From: Planctomycetota bacterium
Lineage (GTDB): Bacteria > Planctomycetota > Planctomycetia > Planctomycetales > Planctomycetaceae
DNA: 6,990 bases
Reading direction: 5' to 3'
Assembly: GCA_027622115.1 (NCBI GenBank)
Contig: JAQBZS010000381.1
Coordinates: forward strand, 1-6,990
Under the pieces are notes generated by a model. It was not told where the DNA came from and ran no database searches. It saw nothing but the letters and a program-made list of their open reading frames with translations. Shown in pieces: positions 1 to 6,185 of this stretch (the first letter of the stretch is position 1; the number at the start of each line of letters is the position of its first letter). The position numbers and the translations under genes were made by a program.

Positions 1-822
1 ATGTGACGCAAATTGTTGAAAATGCTCCAGCCGAGACCAAGGATGCAACCGGCAAATGACTTGCGGGCGATTTACGATCGTCCCATCGTTTATCATTTGT
101 AGCAGAGACTCGACCCAGACGGTTTCATCGAAACCAGGTTCGTAATACCCGTTTGTGCCGTACAAAATGTAAGGCCGATCAGGATCAAGATTGAAATGGC
201 GGCAGAATTGTTCTCGGGTCCAAATGCAGTCTTCTTGGAAATGGCAATCAAACTGTGGTGCCCCAATCACGGACGTGTCGTGCTGCTTGTAACGTTCACG
301 CGACATTAGCTCTCGCTGATTGATCTCGTTCCACACCGCCATCCGGTCAGGATGACACCGCACTCCTTTCAAGACATTGTCCCAGCTTCGGATCATGCCG
401 ATTGTGGGAATCCCCAGCTTCCGGGCCGCGTTGAGTAGCTCTGCTTCCGCCGTCAATTGCGAGTGCGTCGACAGGTATACGTCGGGACGTTGACGCTGAA
501 ACTCTTCGATGTATTCGGACCGAGGGGCGTAGAATTTGCGATTCTCCCAGGCCCGGTAGAGCTTCAAGAGCGGGCTCAAGTTGAGCCTCGCAACCTGCTG
601 CCTCACCCGCCAGGCCCTGGTTCTGCCTGGTGTGGGGCGGCAGGGATACAGCATGTGAAAGCTAACACCGGGCAGCGACCACTTTTCTGTAAATTGCTTT
701 ACGCGTGCGGCCTCTGTGAAGATCGCGACGCTGGCCCCGCGTGCAATGAACGCATGCAATAGCCCATTGCAAAAGAGATCGCGGACTGTTCGACCCTCCG
801 TAATCGAAAGAGCGATGTGCAT
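1..822 (-). CDS. Putative surface-glycan GT-B-like transferase (partial, 3' end beyond window)
   Basis: Reading the minus strand from the ATG at 822-820 gives 274 uninterrupted codons that run off the window at base 1, so the C-terminus is missing. A GGAG at 832-829 lies six bases before the ATG, and the nearest upstream in-frame stop is TAA at 861-859, so the start is well supported. The N-terminus (MHIALSITEGRTVRDLF) fits the first strand of a GT-B Rossmann fold. Around residues 142-170 is the block IGMIRSWDNVLKG followed by PDRMAVWNEINQRE. I recognise this SWDN...VWNE pattern from GT-B/glycerophosphotransferase-like proteins in LPS and capsule clusters. VIGAPQFD follows, then DRPYILYGTNGYYEPG and a late CRLHPWSR segment. 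The exact donor and acceptor cannot be read from the sequence. No signal peptide is visible, so it is probably cytoplasmic. The neighbouring formyltransferase and deacetylase support a role in envelope polysaccharide synthesis. The CDS is secure; the function is family-level inference. Confidence 0.8.
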   Translation of the reverse strand, partial: MHIALSITEGRTVRDLFCNGLLHAFIARGASVAIFTEAARVKQFTEKWSLPGVSFHMLYPCRPTPGRTRAWRVRQQVARLNLSPLLKLYRAWENRKFYAPRSEYIEEFQRQRPDVYLSTHSQLTAEAELLNAARKLGIPTIGMIRSWDNVLKGVRCHPDRMAVWNEINQRELMSRERYKQHDTSVIGAPQFDCHFQEDCIWTREQFCRHFNLDPDRPYILYGTNGYYEPGFDETVWVESLLQMINDGTIVNRPQVICRLHPWSRLEHFQQFASH

Positions 823-828
823 CTCGCA

Positions 829-832
829 CTCC
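829..832 (-). promoter_or_regulatory. Ribosome binding site of the minus-strand glycan gene
   Basis: On the minus strand GGAG is separated by six bases from the ATG at 822-820. It is the best Shine-Dalgarno match in this leader and fixes the start of the partial gene. Confidence 0.55.
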
Positions 833-858
833 AGACTGAATTGACAACGCGGCCGATA

Positions 859-1074
859 TTAAATGTCCGATTGACAGCAAAACTCATTCCAAGCAGCCAA
901 GGCCGACTTGCACCAGTCATCGTGATGCGGAAAGACGACATCATGTTCACAATTGTCATCACCTGATGAAGTGCCAACAGTACGAATCTCGCGATTGGCG
1001 ACGGTTTTGCGCTTGATCGAATTTTCCGAGCCGTGCCAAGGAACCGTTTTTGCACACCCAGACTGTTCTCGTTT
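859..1074 (-). pseudogene. Possible 3' remnant of a gene upstream of the minus-strand glycan gene
   Basis: This annotates most of the 288-base divergent gap (823-1110). On the minus strand one frame is open from just after a TAA at 1077-1075 to a TAA at 861-859, about 71 codons. Its composition looks protein-like, for example the stretch DDNCEHDVVFPHHDDWC followed by a stretch rich in A, W and C. It has no ATG, and it ends 36 bases before the next start on the same strand, which is typical operon spacing. I do not recognise the family. It could be the truncated tail of a former operon partner cut off where the plus-strand formyltransferase now begins, or a chance open frame. A separate minus-strand frame through the same bases looks like a shadow. 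Confidence 0.25.
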
Positions 1075-1110
1075 TTAGAGACGTAGCGTGCCCCAACGAA
1101 ACCGGTCACC

Positions 1111-1989
1111 ATGAAGCGGGTTGTGATCCTAACCGGCTCGGAAGCTCGGCATACGTTCTTCCGGAAGTACATCGCACGTTCCGCCGATATCGCTGTCTGC
1201 CGAACCTATTGCGAAGGTCTTGAGCGAAATCTTGCAGCTCTGGTTGCCGGACAAGATGACAACAGCCTGCGCTCGCGGCATTTGGCGGCTCGCGAGCAGT
1301 CCGAAGCCGACTTTTTCACGCTGTTCAATGAACATGTCGCGGATGAATCCAACCCGTGTTTCAGGGGAAAGCCGAAGCCCGCGAGATCGCCGATGAAAAC
1401 GGAGTTGAGGGAACTCATCCCCAAAGGTGACATCAACCTACCGGAACACGCCGAGTCGATCATCAAGCTTGAACCGGATCTACTGGTCTCGTACGGCTGC
1501 TCGATCATTTGCGAGCCACTGCTCTCCGCGTTCCACCGTCGATTCATCAACGTGCATTTAGGCCTGTCCCCATACTATCGCGGCAGCGGGACAAACTTCT
1601 GGCCGCTGGTCAACAGTGAACCCGAATATGTGGGTGCCACGTTCATGCATATCGACGCAGGCGTGGATACTGGTGAAGTCATTCATCAAATCCGGGCTCG
1701 TATGTCGTGGGGTGATACACCATCTTCAATCGGCAACCGTTTGATTATGGACATGGCGGCAGCGTTCGAACGAATCATCCGCCATTTCGACCATCTGTCA
1801 GTAATGGAACAGATCCCGAAACCTGATAACGACAGATACTACCGCCAGCGAAACTACACGGAAGAATCAGTGACGCGGCTGTACGAACAATTTCGTGATG
1901 GGCTCGTGGAGCAGTACCTCGCTCAAGAAATAAACCGCTGCCAGGCTGCCCTAATCATCAGCAATCCGGGTCTGGAGCTGCGGTCATGA
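1111..1989 (+). CDS. Formyltransferase family protein (sugar N-formyltransferase-like)
   Basis: The 292-residue product belongs to the formyl transferase N-terminal family, which moves a formyl group from 10-formyltetrahydrofolate to an amine. The catalytic triad is readable: Asn147 and His149 in FINVHLGLSPYYRGSG, and Asp186 in HIDAGVDTGEVIHQ. The N-H spacing matches methionyl-tRNA formyltransferase, and the N-D spacing is within one residue of it. The start MKRVVILTGSEARHTFF is typical of the first Rossmann strand. An in-frame TAG at 1084-1086 excludes much longer starts, although no clear Shine-Dalgarno sequence precedes the ATG. The long C-terminal OB-fold extension of true methionyl-tRNA formyltransferase is not obvious, and residues 150-215 resemble the subfamily in surface-polysaccharide clusters. 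Together with a coupled deacetylase this suggests N-formylation of an amino sugar in the cytoplasm, which is inference. Automated annotation might call it methionyl-tRNA or GAR formyltransferase. The frame is intact. Confidence 0.88.
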   Translation: MKRVVILTGSEARHTFFRKYIARSADIAVCRTYCEGLERNLAALVAGQDDNSLRSRHLAAREQSEADFFTLFNEHVADESNPCFRGKPKPARSPMKTELRELIPKGDINLPEHAESIIKLEPDLLVSYGCSIICEPLLSAFHRRFINVHLGLSPYYRGSGTNFWPLVNSEPEYVGATFMHIDAGVDTGEVIHQIRARMSWGDTPSSIGNRLIMDMAAAFERIIRHFDHLSVMEQIPKPDNDRYYRQRNYTEESVTRLYEQFRDGLVEQYLAQEINRCQAALIISNPGLELRS

Positions 1990-2938
1990 AAGCGGTGATG
2001 TACCACTATGTTCGGAAGACGGAGAAGCACCTGCCACATTTTCGGCATCTGGAAGTGGACGATTTCTGCTCGCAGTTGGACTACTTCAGTCGCGAGTCGG
2101 GATTTGTAACTCGTGACGACTTTCTAGACTGCTTCGAGAACGATCGCCCGCTCCCAAGTGGCTTCGTACTAACCTTTGACGACGCGTTCTCAGACCACTT
2201 TGACTACGTGTATTCCATCCTCTAAACACGTGGTTTGTGGGGAATCTTCTACGTAGCCACCGAAATCTTCGATTCGGCCGAATTACTGGATGTGCATCGC
2301 ATTCATGTCTTGATTGGAAACACGGCGGCAAGCGGGTGCTCAAGTCACTGACGGAAATCGTGCATGATGGCATGATGTCTGACGAGGCACGTCACGAGTT
2401 CCACAAAGTCACCTATCGGGGAATGCAGCACGACGCGTGCTCGCTCCACGTAAAACAGACTTTGAACTACTACATCCGCTACGAAGTCCGTAAGGCTGTG
2501 CTGGATGCACTCGTTGCTGAGTTACTCGGAGACGAAACGGCTTACCGCGACGGTTTCTATCTCTCAACCGAACAGATCCGTGAGATGCATTCAGCGGGGA
2601 TGATCATCGGATCGCATTCAGTTTCGCATCGAGTGATGAGCAAATTGTCCACCACCGAACAGGAACGCGAACTGAAGCAGTCGTTCGAGGCTTTGGAAAA
2701 GGCGACGGGTGGGCTAACGTGCCGGACGTTCTGTTACCCGTATGGCGGATTCCATACGTTCACGGCTCAGACTGAAGAGTTGCTCAACCAAGTGGATTGC
2801 AAATTCAGTTTCAATGTGGAACCTCGTGACATCACGGCAACCGATATTCGAAACCGGCCACAAGCACTTCCGCGGTTTGATTGCAATAGCCTCCCACACG
2901 GAGCCTGCCGAGACATCGCCGCGCAAGATGACCGTTGA
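1986..2938 (+). pseudogene. Polysaccharide deacetylase (NodB domain), disrupted by a stop and a frameshift
   Basis: The ATG overlaps the stop of the formyltransferase (ATGA, 1986-1989) and is preceded by GGAG at 1974-1977, so translation was probably coupled. Codons 1-79 are open and contain NodB motif 1 (TFDD, residues 63-66). They end at TAA 2223-2225, and the same frame then continues with the homologous TRGLWGIFYVATEIFD. A single change AAA to TAA would explain the stop. At 2318-2320 the frame must move: reading LIG, then KHGGKRVLKSL, needs one extra A in the AAA run. From there the second frame is open to 2938. It carries motif 2 (HSVSH, 2615-2629) and motif 3 (YPYG, 2735-2746), ending in a conserved-looking ALPRFDCNSLPHG. 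The rebuilt protein would be about 317 residues and would remove acetyl groups from a glycan. All motifs survive, so decay is recent or the lesions are sequencing errors. Initiation at the internal ATG 2237 is an artefact. Confidence 0.85.
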
Positions 2939-3119
2939 TCGTCATCTCCTGGTTGAAAATGACTTGATCGAAGCCGCCTACAAAGTCGTTACCAAAGGAA
3001 AGAAGACGGTTCGTGACGAACGGCAAGTCGAGCTCTTTCTGTTTGAGTACACTGACGGATTCCGTTGCGCTGTATTAATGCTGCCGGGAACACGCTTGAC
3101 GGGAGCCGCAGTGAAGTGA
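2928..3119 (+). pseudogene. Fragment resembling a planctomycete-specific conserved protein (63 codons)
   Basis: A 63-codon frame begins at an ATG inside the 3' end of the deacetylase, overlapping it by 11 bases, and ends at TGA 3117-3119. No Shine-Dalgarno sequence is evident. The segment ENDLIEAAYKVV followed by QVELFLFEYTDGFRCAVLML resembles, from memory, the middle of a family of roughly 400-450-residue planctomycete proteins of unknown function. In that family a [E]YxDGxRxxVxML block is followed by more conserved sequence. Both flanks expected of a full member are missing, which makes a decayed internal fragment more likely than a real small protein. Frame 0 is open upstream to about 2742, but only as a shadow of the deacetylase. 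The family match is a recollection and has not been checked by search. Confidence 0.4.
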
Positions 3120-3269
3120 AACTCAAGGGTGTTCGAAGACTGGTACGTCCCGAATCCCCACACAGCCGACAAACAGACCGATCCCACCGATCCCTCTACC
3201 GGAATGGCCAAGGTCCAAAGAGGCGGCGGCTCAATGGCCCCAGAGTTGTCGGGTCGAGGAGCGAAATTG
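3120..3269 (+). pseudogene. Remnant with FGE-sulfatase (formylglycine-generating enzyme) signature
   Basis: Immediately after the TGA at 3117-3119, the same frame reads FEDWYVPNP, then TDPTDPSTGMAKVQRGGGS, and stops at TAG 3270-3272. A pattern of (E)DWY, a short polar loop, DPTGPSTG and RVxRGGSW is characteristic of the SUMF1/EgtB/PvdO formylglycine-generating domain, which oxidises a sulfatase cysteine. FGE domains are common in planctomycetes. Only about 45 residues are present. There is no start codon of its own, no upstream half of the domain, and nothing recognisable of the usual arginine-rich segment after RGGSW. I therefore treat it as a relic. It may be continuous with the unrecognised piece that follows if one G is restored near 3269. 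Confidence 0.4.
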
Positions 3270-3468
3270 TAGAGCAATTGTCCCAATTGCTCGGGTCAAT
3301 CAAAAGGCGAAGGAAGTCAGCCTCGAGGCAAAACTGGTTTCGTCAAAGAATAAGGGTGTGTACGGATCGGGAGTCAATGACTTGATCCTGAAATTGACCG
3401 GTCCGAACGCCGCCGACGTCATCCGGAAATGGACTCCCCACGACATCATTCGACTGGTGCTGAAATGA
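3263..3468 (+). pseudogene. Unrecognised C-terminal fragment with an internal frameshift
   Basis: One frame reads EIVEQLSQLLGS from about 3263. Near 3295 the coding signal moves to another frame that starts NQKAKEVSLEAKLVSS, continues VYGSGVNDLILKLTGP, and ends IIRLVLK at TGA 3466-3468. The join needs one extra base in the GGG run at 3293-3295, giving LLG-VNQK. The second frame contains no ATG and no credible alternative start, and upstream of 3290 its sequence looks non-coding. The fragment is rich in Lys, Val and Leu and looks like a soluble C-terminus; I do not recognise the family. It may belong to the same dead gene as the FGE-like piece, because restoring one G near 3269 would make them contiguous (RGAKL-VEQLSQLL). 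Confidence 0.35.
3272..3292. repeat. Perfect 9-bp inverted repeat with 3-base loop
   Basis: GAGCAATTG (3272-3280) is followed by TCC and its exact reverse complement CAATTGCTC (3284-3292). No T-run follows, so it is not a typical intrinsic terminator. It overlaps the repetitive coding stretch EQLSQLL, which may produce the symmetry by chance. A role as a protein-binding palindrome or a mutation hotspot is possible, because frame breaks are inferred on both sides of it. Confidence 0.5.
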
Positions 3469-3596
3469 CGCGAGCGTCGGCAGTTAGACATCCGCATGGG
3501 ATTGATGTACCACTGATGCCGGACGCGGCAACGAAATCTGTGCCCGCGTCGGCGTTTGATGTTCCAATCCACCACCGTTCACTCTCCACGAAATCG

Positions 3597-3601
3597 TAGG
3601 A
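3597..3601 (+). promoter_or_regulatory. Ribosome binding site of the SGNH hydrolase gene
   Basis: TAGGA sits six bases before the ATG at 3608. It supports this ATG over the in-frame ATG at 3623, which would remove the first residues of the signal peptide. The rest of the spacer 3469-3607 shows no convincing promoter or terminator. Confidence 0.5.
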
Positions 3602-3607
3602 TTCACG

Positions 3608-4291
3608 ATGACAGCCTCGTTTATGCTCCGCTTGGTTCTTGTCGGTTTTGCCTTGGGTCTACCGGTTTTTCGACAGTTGGGTGCTTTGCAAGCCGCCGAG
3701 GAAAAGCCCAGCCGCTGGGAGAAAGCGATTTCCGCCTTCGAAACCGAAGATCGGAAGAATCCGCCGCCGAAGAACGCGATTCTGTTTGTCGGCAGTTCCA
3801 GCATTCGGTTGTGGGATCTGCCAAAGTCGTTTCCCGATCTCCGGGTCATCAATCGCGGATTCGGCGGGTCCGAAATCTCGGACTCGATCGAATTCGCCGA
3901 GCGAATCATTTTTAAGCACGAGCCGCGCGTCGTCGTGCTTTACGCGGGCGACAACGACATCGCCAAGGGGAAATCCGCCGCTCAAGTCGTCAAGGACTTC
4001 CATCGATTCGAGCAACTCGTACACGCTCGTTTGCCGAAGACGCGGATTCTGTTCATTGCCATCAAGCCCAGCACAAAGCGCTGGAGCCTCTATCCCGCGA
4101 TCAAAGAAGCCAACGCCACGATTCAAACCGACTGCGCGAAACAATCGCATCTAACTTATGTGGACATCGCCACGCCGATGCTTGGTGATGACGGCAAGCC
4201 CAAACCGGAATTGTTCGTCAAGGATGGACTGCATCTCAACAGCGCCGGTTACGCGGTGTGGAACAAGGTCGTTCTCGAATCTCTGCGGTAG
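3608..4291 (+). CDS. Exported SGNH/GDSL-type hydrolase
   Basis: The 227-residue product starts with a signal peptide: a hydrophobic stretch at residues 6-20 and a likely cleavage after the LQA at 27-29. All four SGNH blocks are visible. Block I is VGSSSIRLW, with the nucleophile probably Ser64. Block II is NRGFGGS, with oxyanion Gly near 84-87. Block III is AGDNDIA, with Gly114 and Asn116. Block V is KDGLHLN, with Asp206 and His209 completing the triad. Family members remove acetyl or other acyl groups from polysaccharides, lipids or peptidoglycan. The GSSS variant of GDS is common in secreted carbohydrate-esterase-like members, but the substrate cannot be read here. The length is normal for a single-domain enzyme. 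The stop lies 22 bases before the next gene on the same strand, so the two are probably co-transcribed. Nothing is missing or broken. Confidence 0.9.
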   Translation: MTASFMLRLVLVGFALGLPVFRQLGALQAAEEKPSRWEKAISAFETEDRKNPPPKNAILFVGSSSIRLWDLPKSFPDLRVINRGFGGSEISDSIEFAERIIFKHEPRVVVLYAGDNDIAKGKSAAQVVKDFHRFEQLVHARLPKTRILFIAIKPSTKRWSLYPAIKEANATIQTDCAKQSHLTYVDIATPMLGDDGKPKPELFVKDGLHLNSAGYAVWNKVVLESLR

Positions 4292-4298
4292 TCTCTCT

Positions 4299-4303
4299 GG
4301 AAG
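4299..4303 (+). promoter_or_regulatory. Ribosome binding site that fixes the LamG/cytochrome gene start
   Basis: GGAAG lies ten bases before the ATG at 4314. That ATG opens directly into a signal peptide. The longer in-frame ATG at 4158 would add 52 residues out of frame with the SGNH gene it overlaps and would bury the signal peptide, so 4314 is preferred. Confidence 0.55.
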
Positions 4304-4313
4304 AATCACAACA

Positions 4314-6185
4314 ATGGTGCTCCTACGACTTGATCTGTTGCTGATCGTTTCCGTGCTGCTCACCGGGACAAACTCGGCGGCGTTTTCTCAAGACGCGGTG
4401 AAACGCGATTCGCGCGGCGTAATCGTTCTATACGACTTCACCGAAGGCCGCGGCACGACGGTCCACGATCGCTCCGGTGTCGGGCCGGAACTCGACCTGA
4501 CGATCAGCAAAGTCAACGGCGTCAACTGGTCCAGCAACAGCCTGACCGTGACGTCGTCCATCGGGATTGTGTCGAAGGGACCGGCTCGGAAGATCATCGA
4601 CGCTGTTCGTCGGTCCAACGCCGTCACCGTGGAAGCGTGGTTGAAACCGGCCAACACAAAGCAGGATGGACCGGCGAGAATCGTGTCGATCTCGAAGGAC
4701 ATCAGTGGGAGAAACGTGACACTCGGGCAGGACGGCGACTTGTTCGACATTCGCTTGCGGGCGAGTGGAACCAGCACAAACGGCATTCCCTCAACCGGCT
4801 CGCCCAAGAAGTCGCTGCGAACGCAACTGACGCACGTCGTCTATACGCGTGACGCTGCAGGCGCGACGACGGTGTATCTCGATGGCAAACAGGTGGCGCG
4901 AGGTCGAGCTGCGGGGAATGTTTCGAACTGGGACACAAGTCACCGGCTGTCGCTGGCGAACGAAGTCACGGGCGATCGACCGTGGCTCGGCGAACTGCAT
5001 CTAGTCGCCATTTTCGACCGCGCGCTGACTGCCGCTGATGTGCAACGAAATTTCTCCGCGGGCAGCACGGCCGGTTCGCAGTCCGCCGAGGAACGAGCGG
5101 CCGAAATGCGATTGGCTTCGCAGCGGAATCTGTTCGATTTGCAGATTGCTCCGTTGTTCGCTCAGCACTGCCTCGAGTGCCACGATCCAGCCATCCGCAA
5201 AGGGGGCCTGGATCTGATGCGGAAGACGACCACCCTTGCGGGGGGCGAGAGCGGGCCGGCGATCGTGCCGGGCAAGTCCGCTTTGAGTCCGCTATGGACG
5301 TTGGTCGCGTCGAACGAGATGCCGAAAGATCGCGCTAAGCTGTCCGACGAAGAGAAGGCCGCCTTGCGAAAGTGGATCGATGAAGGAGCCACTTGGACGA
5401 CTGCCGCCATCGATCCCGCGAATTACAAACACGGCGGTCGAGCTGGCGACGTGCTCGTTCAGCGACTGACCGTGCCCGAGTACATCGAAACCGTGCGCAG
5501 TGCGGTTGGCGTGGATATCAGTGCCGAGGCCCGGCGGTTGTTGCCTCGCGATCTGCGGGCCGACGGGTTCAGCAATACGGCCTACAACCTGAGCGTGGAT
5601 CTGAAGCACGTGGAAGCGTACGGAAACCTCGCCGAAATCATCGTGAGTCGCATGGATGTGCCGACGTTTGCTCGTCGATTCTCAAAGACGCGCAAATTCA
5701 ACGACGACAAGTTCCGCGACTTCATCGGTGCGATGGGCAAGTGGCTGCTTCGTGGTCCGCTCGACGAACGCGACCGCAATCTGTACTCGGGCGTCGCCAC
5801 CACCACCGTCAGTTCGGGCGGCACATACGACGATGCCGTGGGATTTATCATCGAAGCGATGCTTCAGTCACCACGGTTCATCTATCGCATCGAAAACCAG
5901 CGAAGCGGGTCGCCGAGCCCGTTCGAACTGGCGTCAAGGCTAAGTTACATCCTGTGGGGAGGCCCGCCGGATGCCGAGCTGTTGCAGGCGGCCGAGTCGG
6001 GGCAGCTTGCCGATCGGAGTCGCGTCGAGAACCAGGTGCGGCGAATGCTCAACGACCCGCGCACGGTGCAGCGGTCGCGACAATTCATTTCCGAATGGCT
6101 GAACCTCGGGCGTCTGGCCAACATGCAGCCGGACCGCCGCAAATTCCCCACTTGGGACGCGGCCCTCGCCACGGACATGCGATGA
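4314..6185 (+). CDS. Exported LamG / planctomycete cytochrome c / DUF1587-DUF1595-DUF1592 protein, N-terminal part of frameshifted gene
   Basis: From ATG 4314 this frame encodes 623 residues. A signal peptide (hydrophobic residues 8-17, likely cleavage near 22-26) predicts export. Residues about 36-249 form a LamG/concanavalin-like domain, from VIVLYDFTEGRG through VYLDGKQV to a closing LHLVAIFDRALT. Residues about 272-362 are a planctomycete-type cytochrome c domain with heme motif CLECH (Cys286, Cys289, His290) and possible distal ligand Met336 in NEMPKDR. DUF1587 follows at about 388-442, DUF1595 at about 465-526 and the start of DUF1592 at about 535-623. The frame ends at TGA 6183-6185 in the middle of DUF1592, at the normally continuous DMR-DET junction. 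The next frame carries the rest of the protein (separate entry), so this open frame alone would make a truncated product. The biochemical role of the family is unknown; heme binding and periplasmic carbohydrate-linked redox are inferences. Such genes are often followed by a DUF1552 partner, which would lie beyond this window. Confidence 0.85.
   Translation: MVLLRLDLLLIVSVLLTGTNSAAFSQDAVKRDSRGVIVLYDFTEGRGTTVHDRSGVGPELDLTISKVNGVNWSSNSLTVTSSIGIVSKGPARKIIDAVRRSNAVTVEAWLKPANTKQDGPARIVSISKDISGRNVTLGQDGDLFDIRLRASGTSTNGIPSTGSPKKSLRTQLTHVVYTRDAAGATTVYLDGKQVARGRAAGNVSNWDTSHRLSLANEVTGDRPWLGELHLVAIFDRALTAADVQRNFSAGSTAGSQSAEERAAEMRLASQRNLFDLQIAPLFAQHCLECHDPAIRKGGLDLMRKTTTLAGGESGPAIVPGKSALSPLWTLVASNEMPKDRAKLSDEEKAALRKWIDEGATWTTAAIDPANYKHGGRAGDVLVQRLTVPEYIETVRSAVGVDISAEARRLLPRDLRADGFSNTAYNLSVDLKHVEAYGNLAEIIVSRMDVPTFARRFSKTRKFNDDKFRDFIGAMGKWLLRGPLDERDRNLYSGVATTTVSSGGTYDDAVGFIIEAMLQSPRFIYRIENQRSGSPSPFELASRLSYILWGGPPDAELLQAAESGQLADRSRVENQVRRMLNDPRTVQRSRQFISEWLNLGRLANMQPDRRKFPTWDAALATDMR

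Noticed and set aside
457..762. 101-codon plus-strand open frame
   Set aside because: It is the antisense shadow of the partial minus-strand glycan gene, which has the family motifs.
857..885. Possible promoter for the minus-strand gene (TAATAT-like -10 with TTGCTG)
   Set aside because: The spacer is only about 13 bases, too short for a standard sigma-70 promoter.
699..1172. 157-codon minus-strand open frame
   Set aside because: It crosses the starts of both well-supported divergent genes in a different frame, and its composition is not protein-like.
2223..2225. Stop codon recoding or readthrough at TAA in the deacetylase
   Set aside because: No recoding signal is visible, and a later frameshift in the same gene makes simple inactivation or sequence error more likely.
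3465..3599. 44-codon frame starting with an ATGA overlap at 3465-3468
   Set aside because: No Shine-Dalgarno sequence, low-complexity composition and no recognisable motif. The overlap is with a fragment that itself lacks a start.
4158..4313. 52-codon N-terminal extension of the LamG/cytochrome gene
   Set aside because: It overlaps the SGNH hydrolase in another frame. ATG 4314 has a Shine-Dalgarno sequence and opens a signal peptide.
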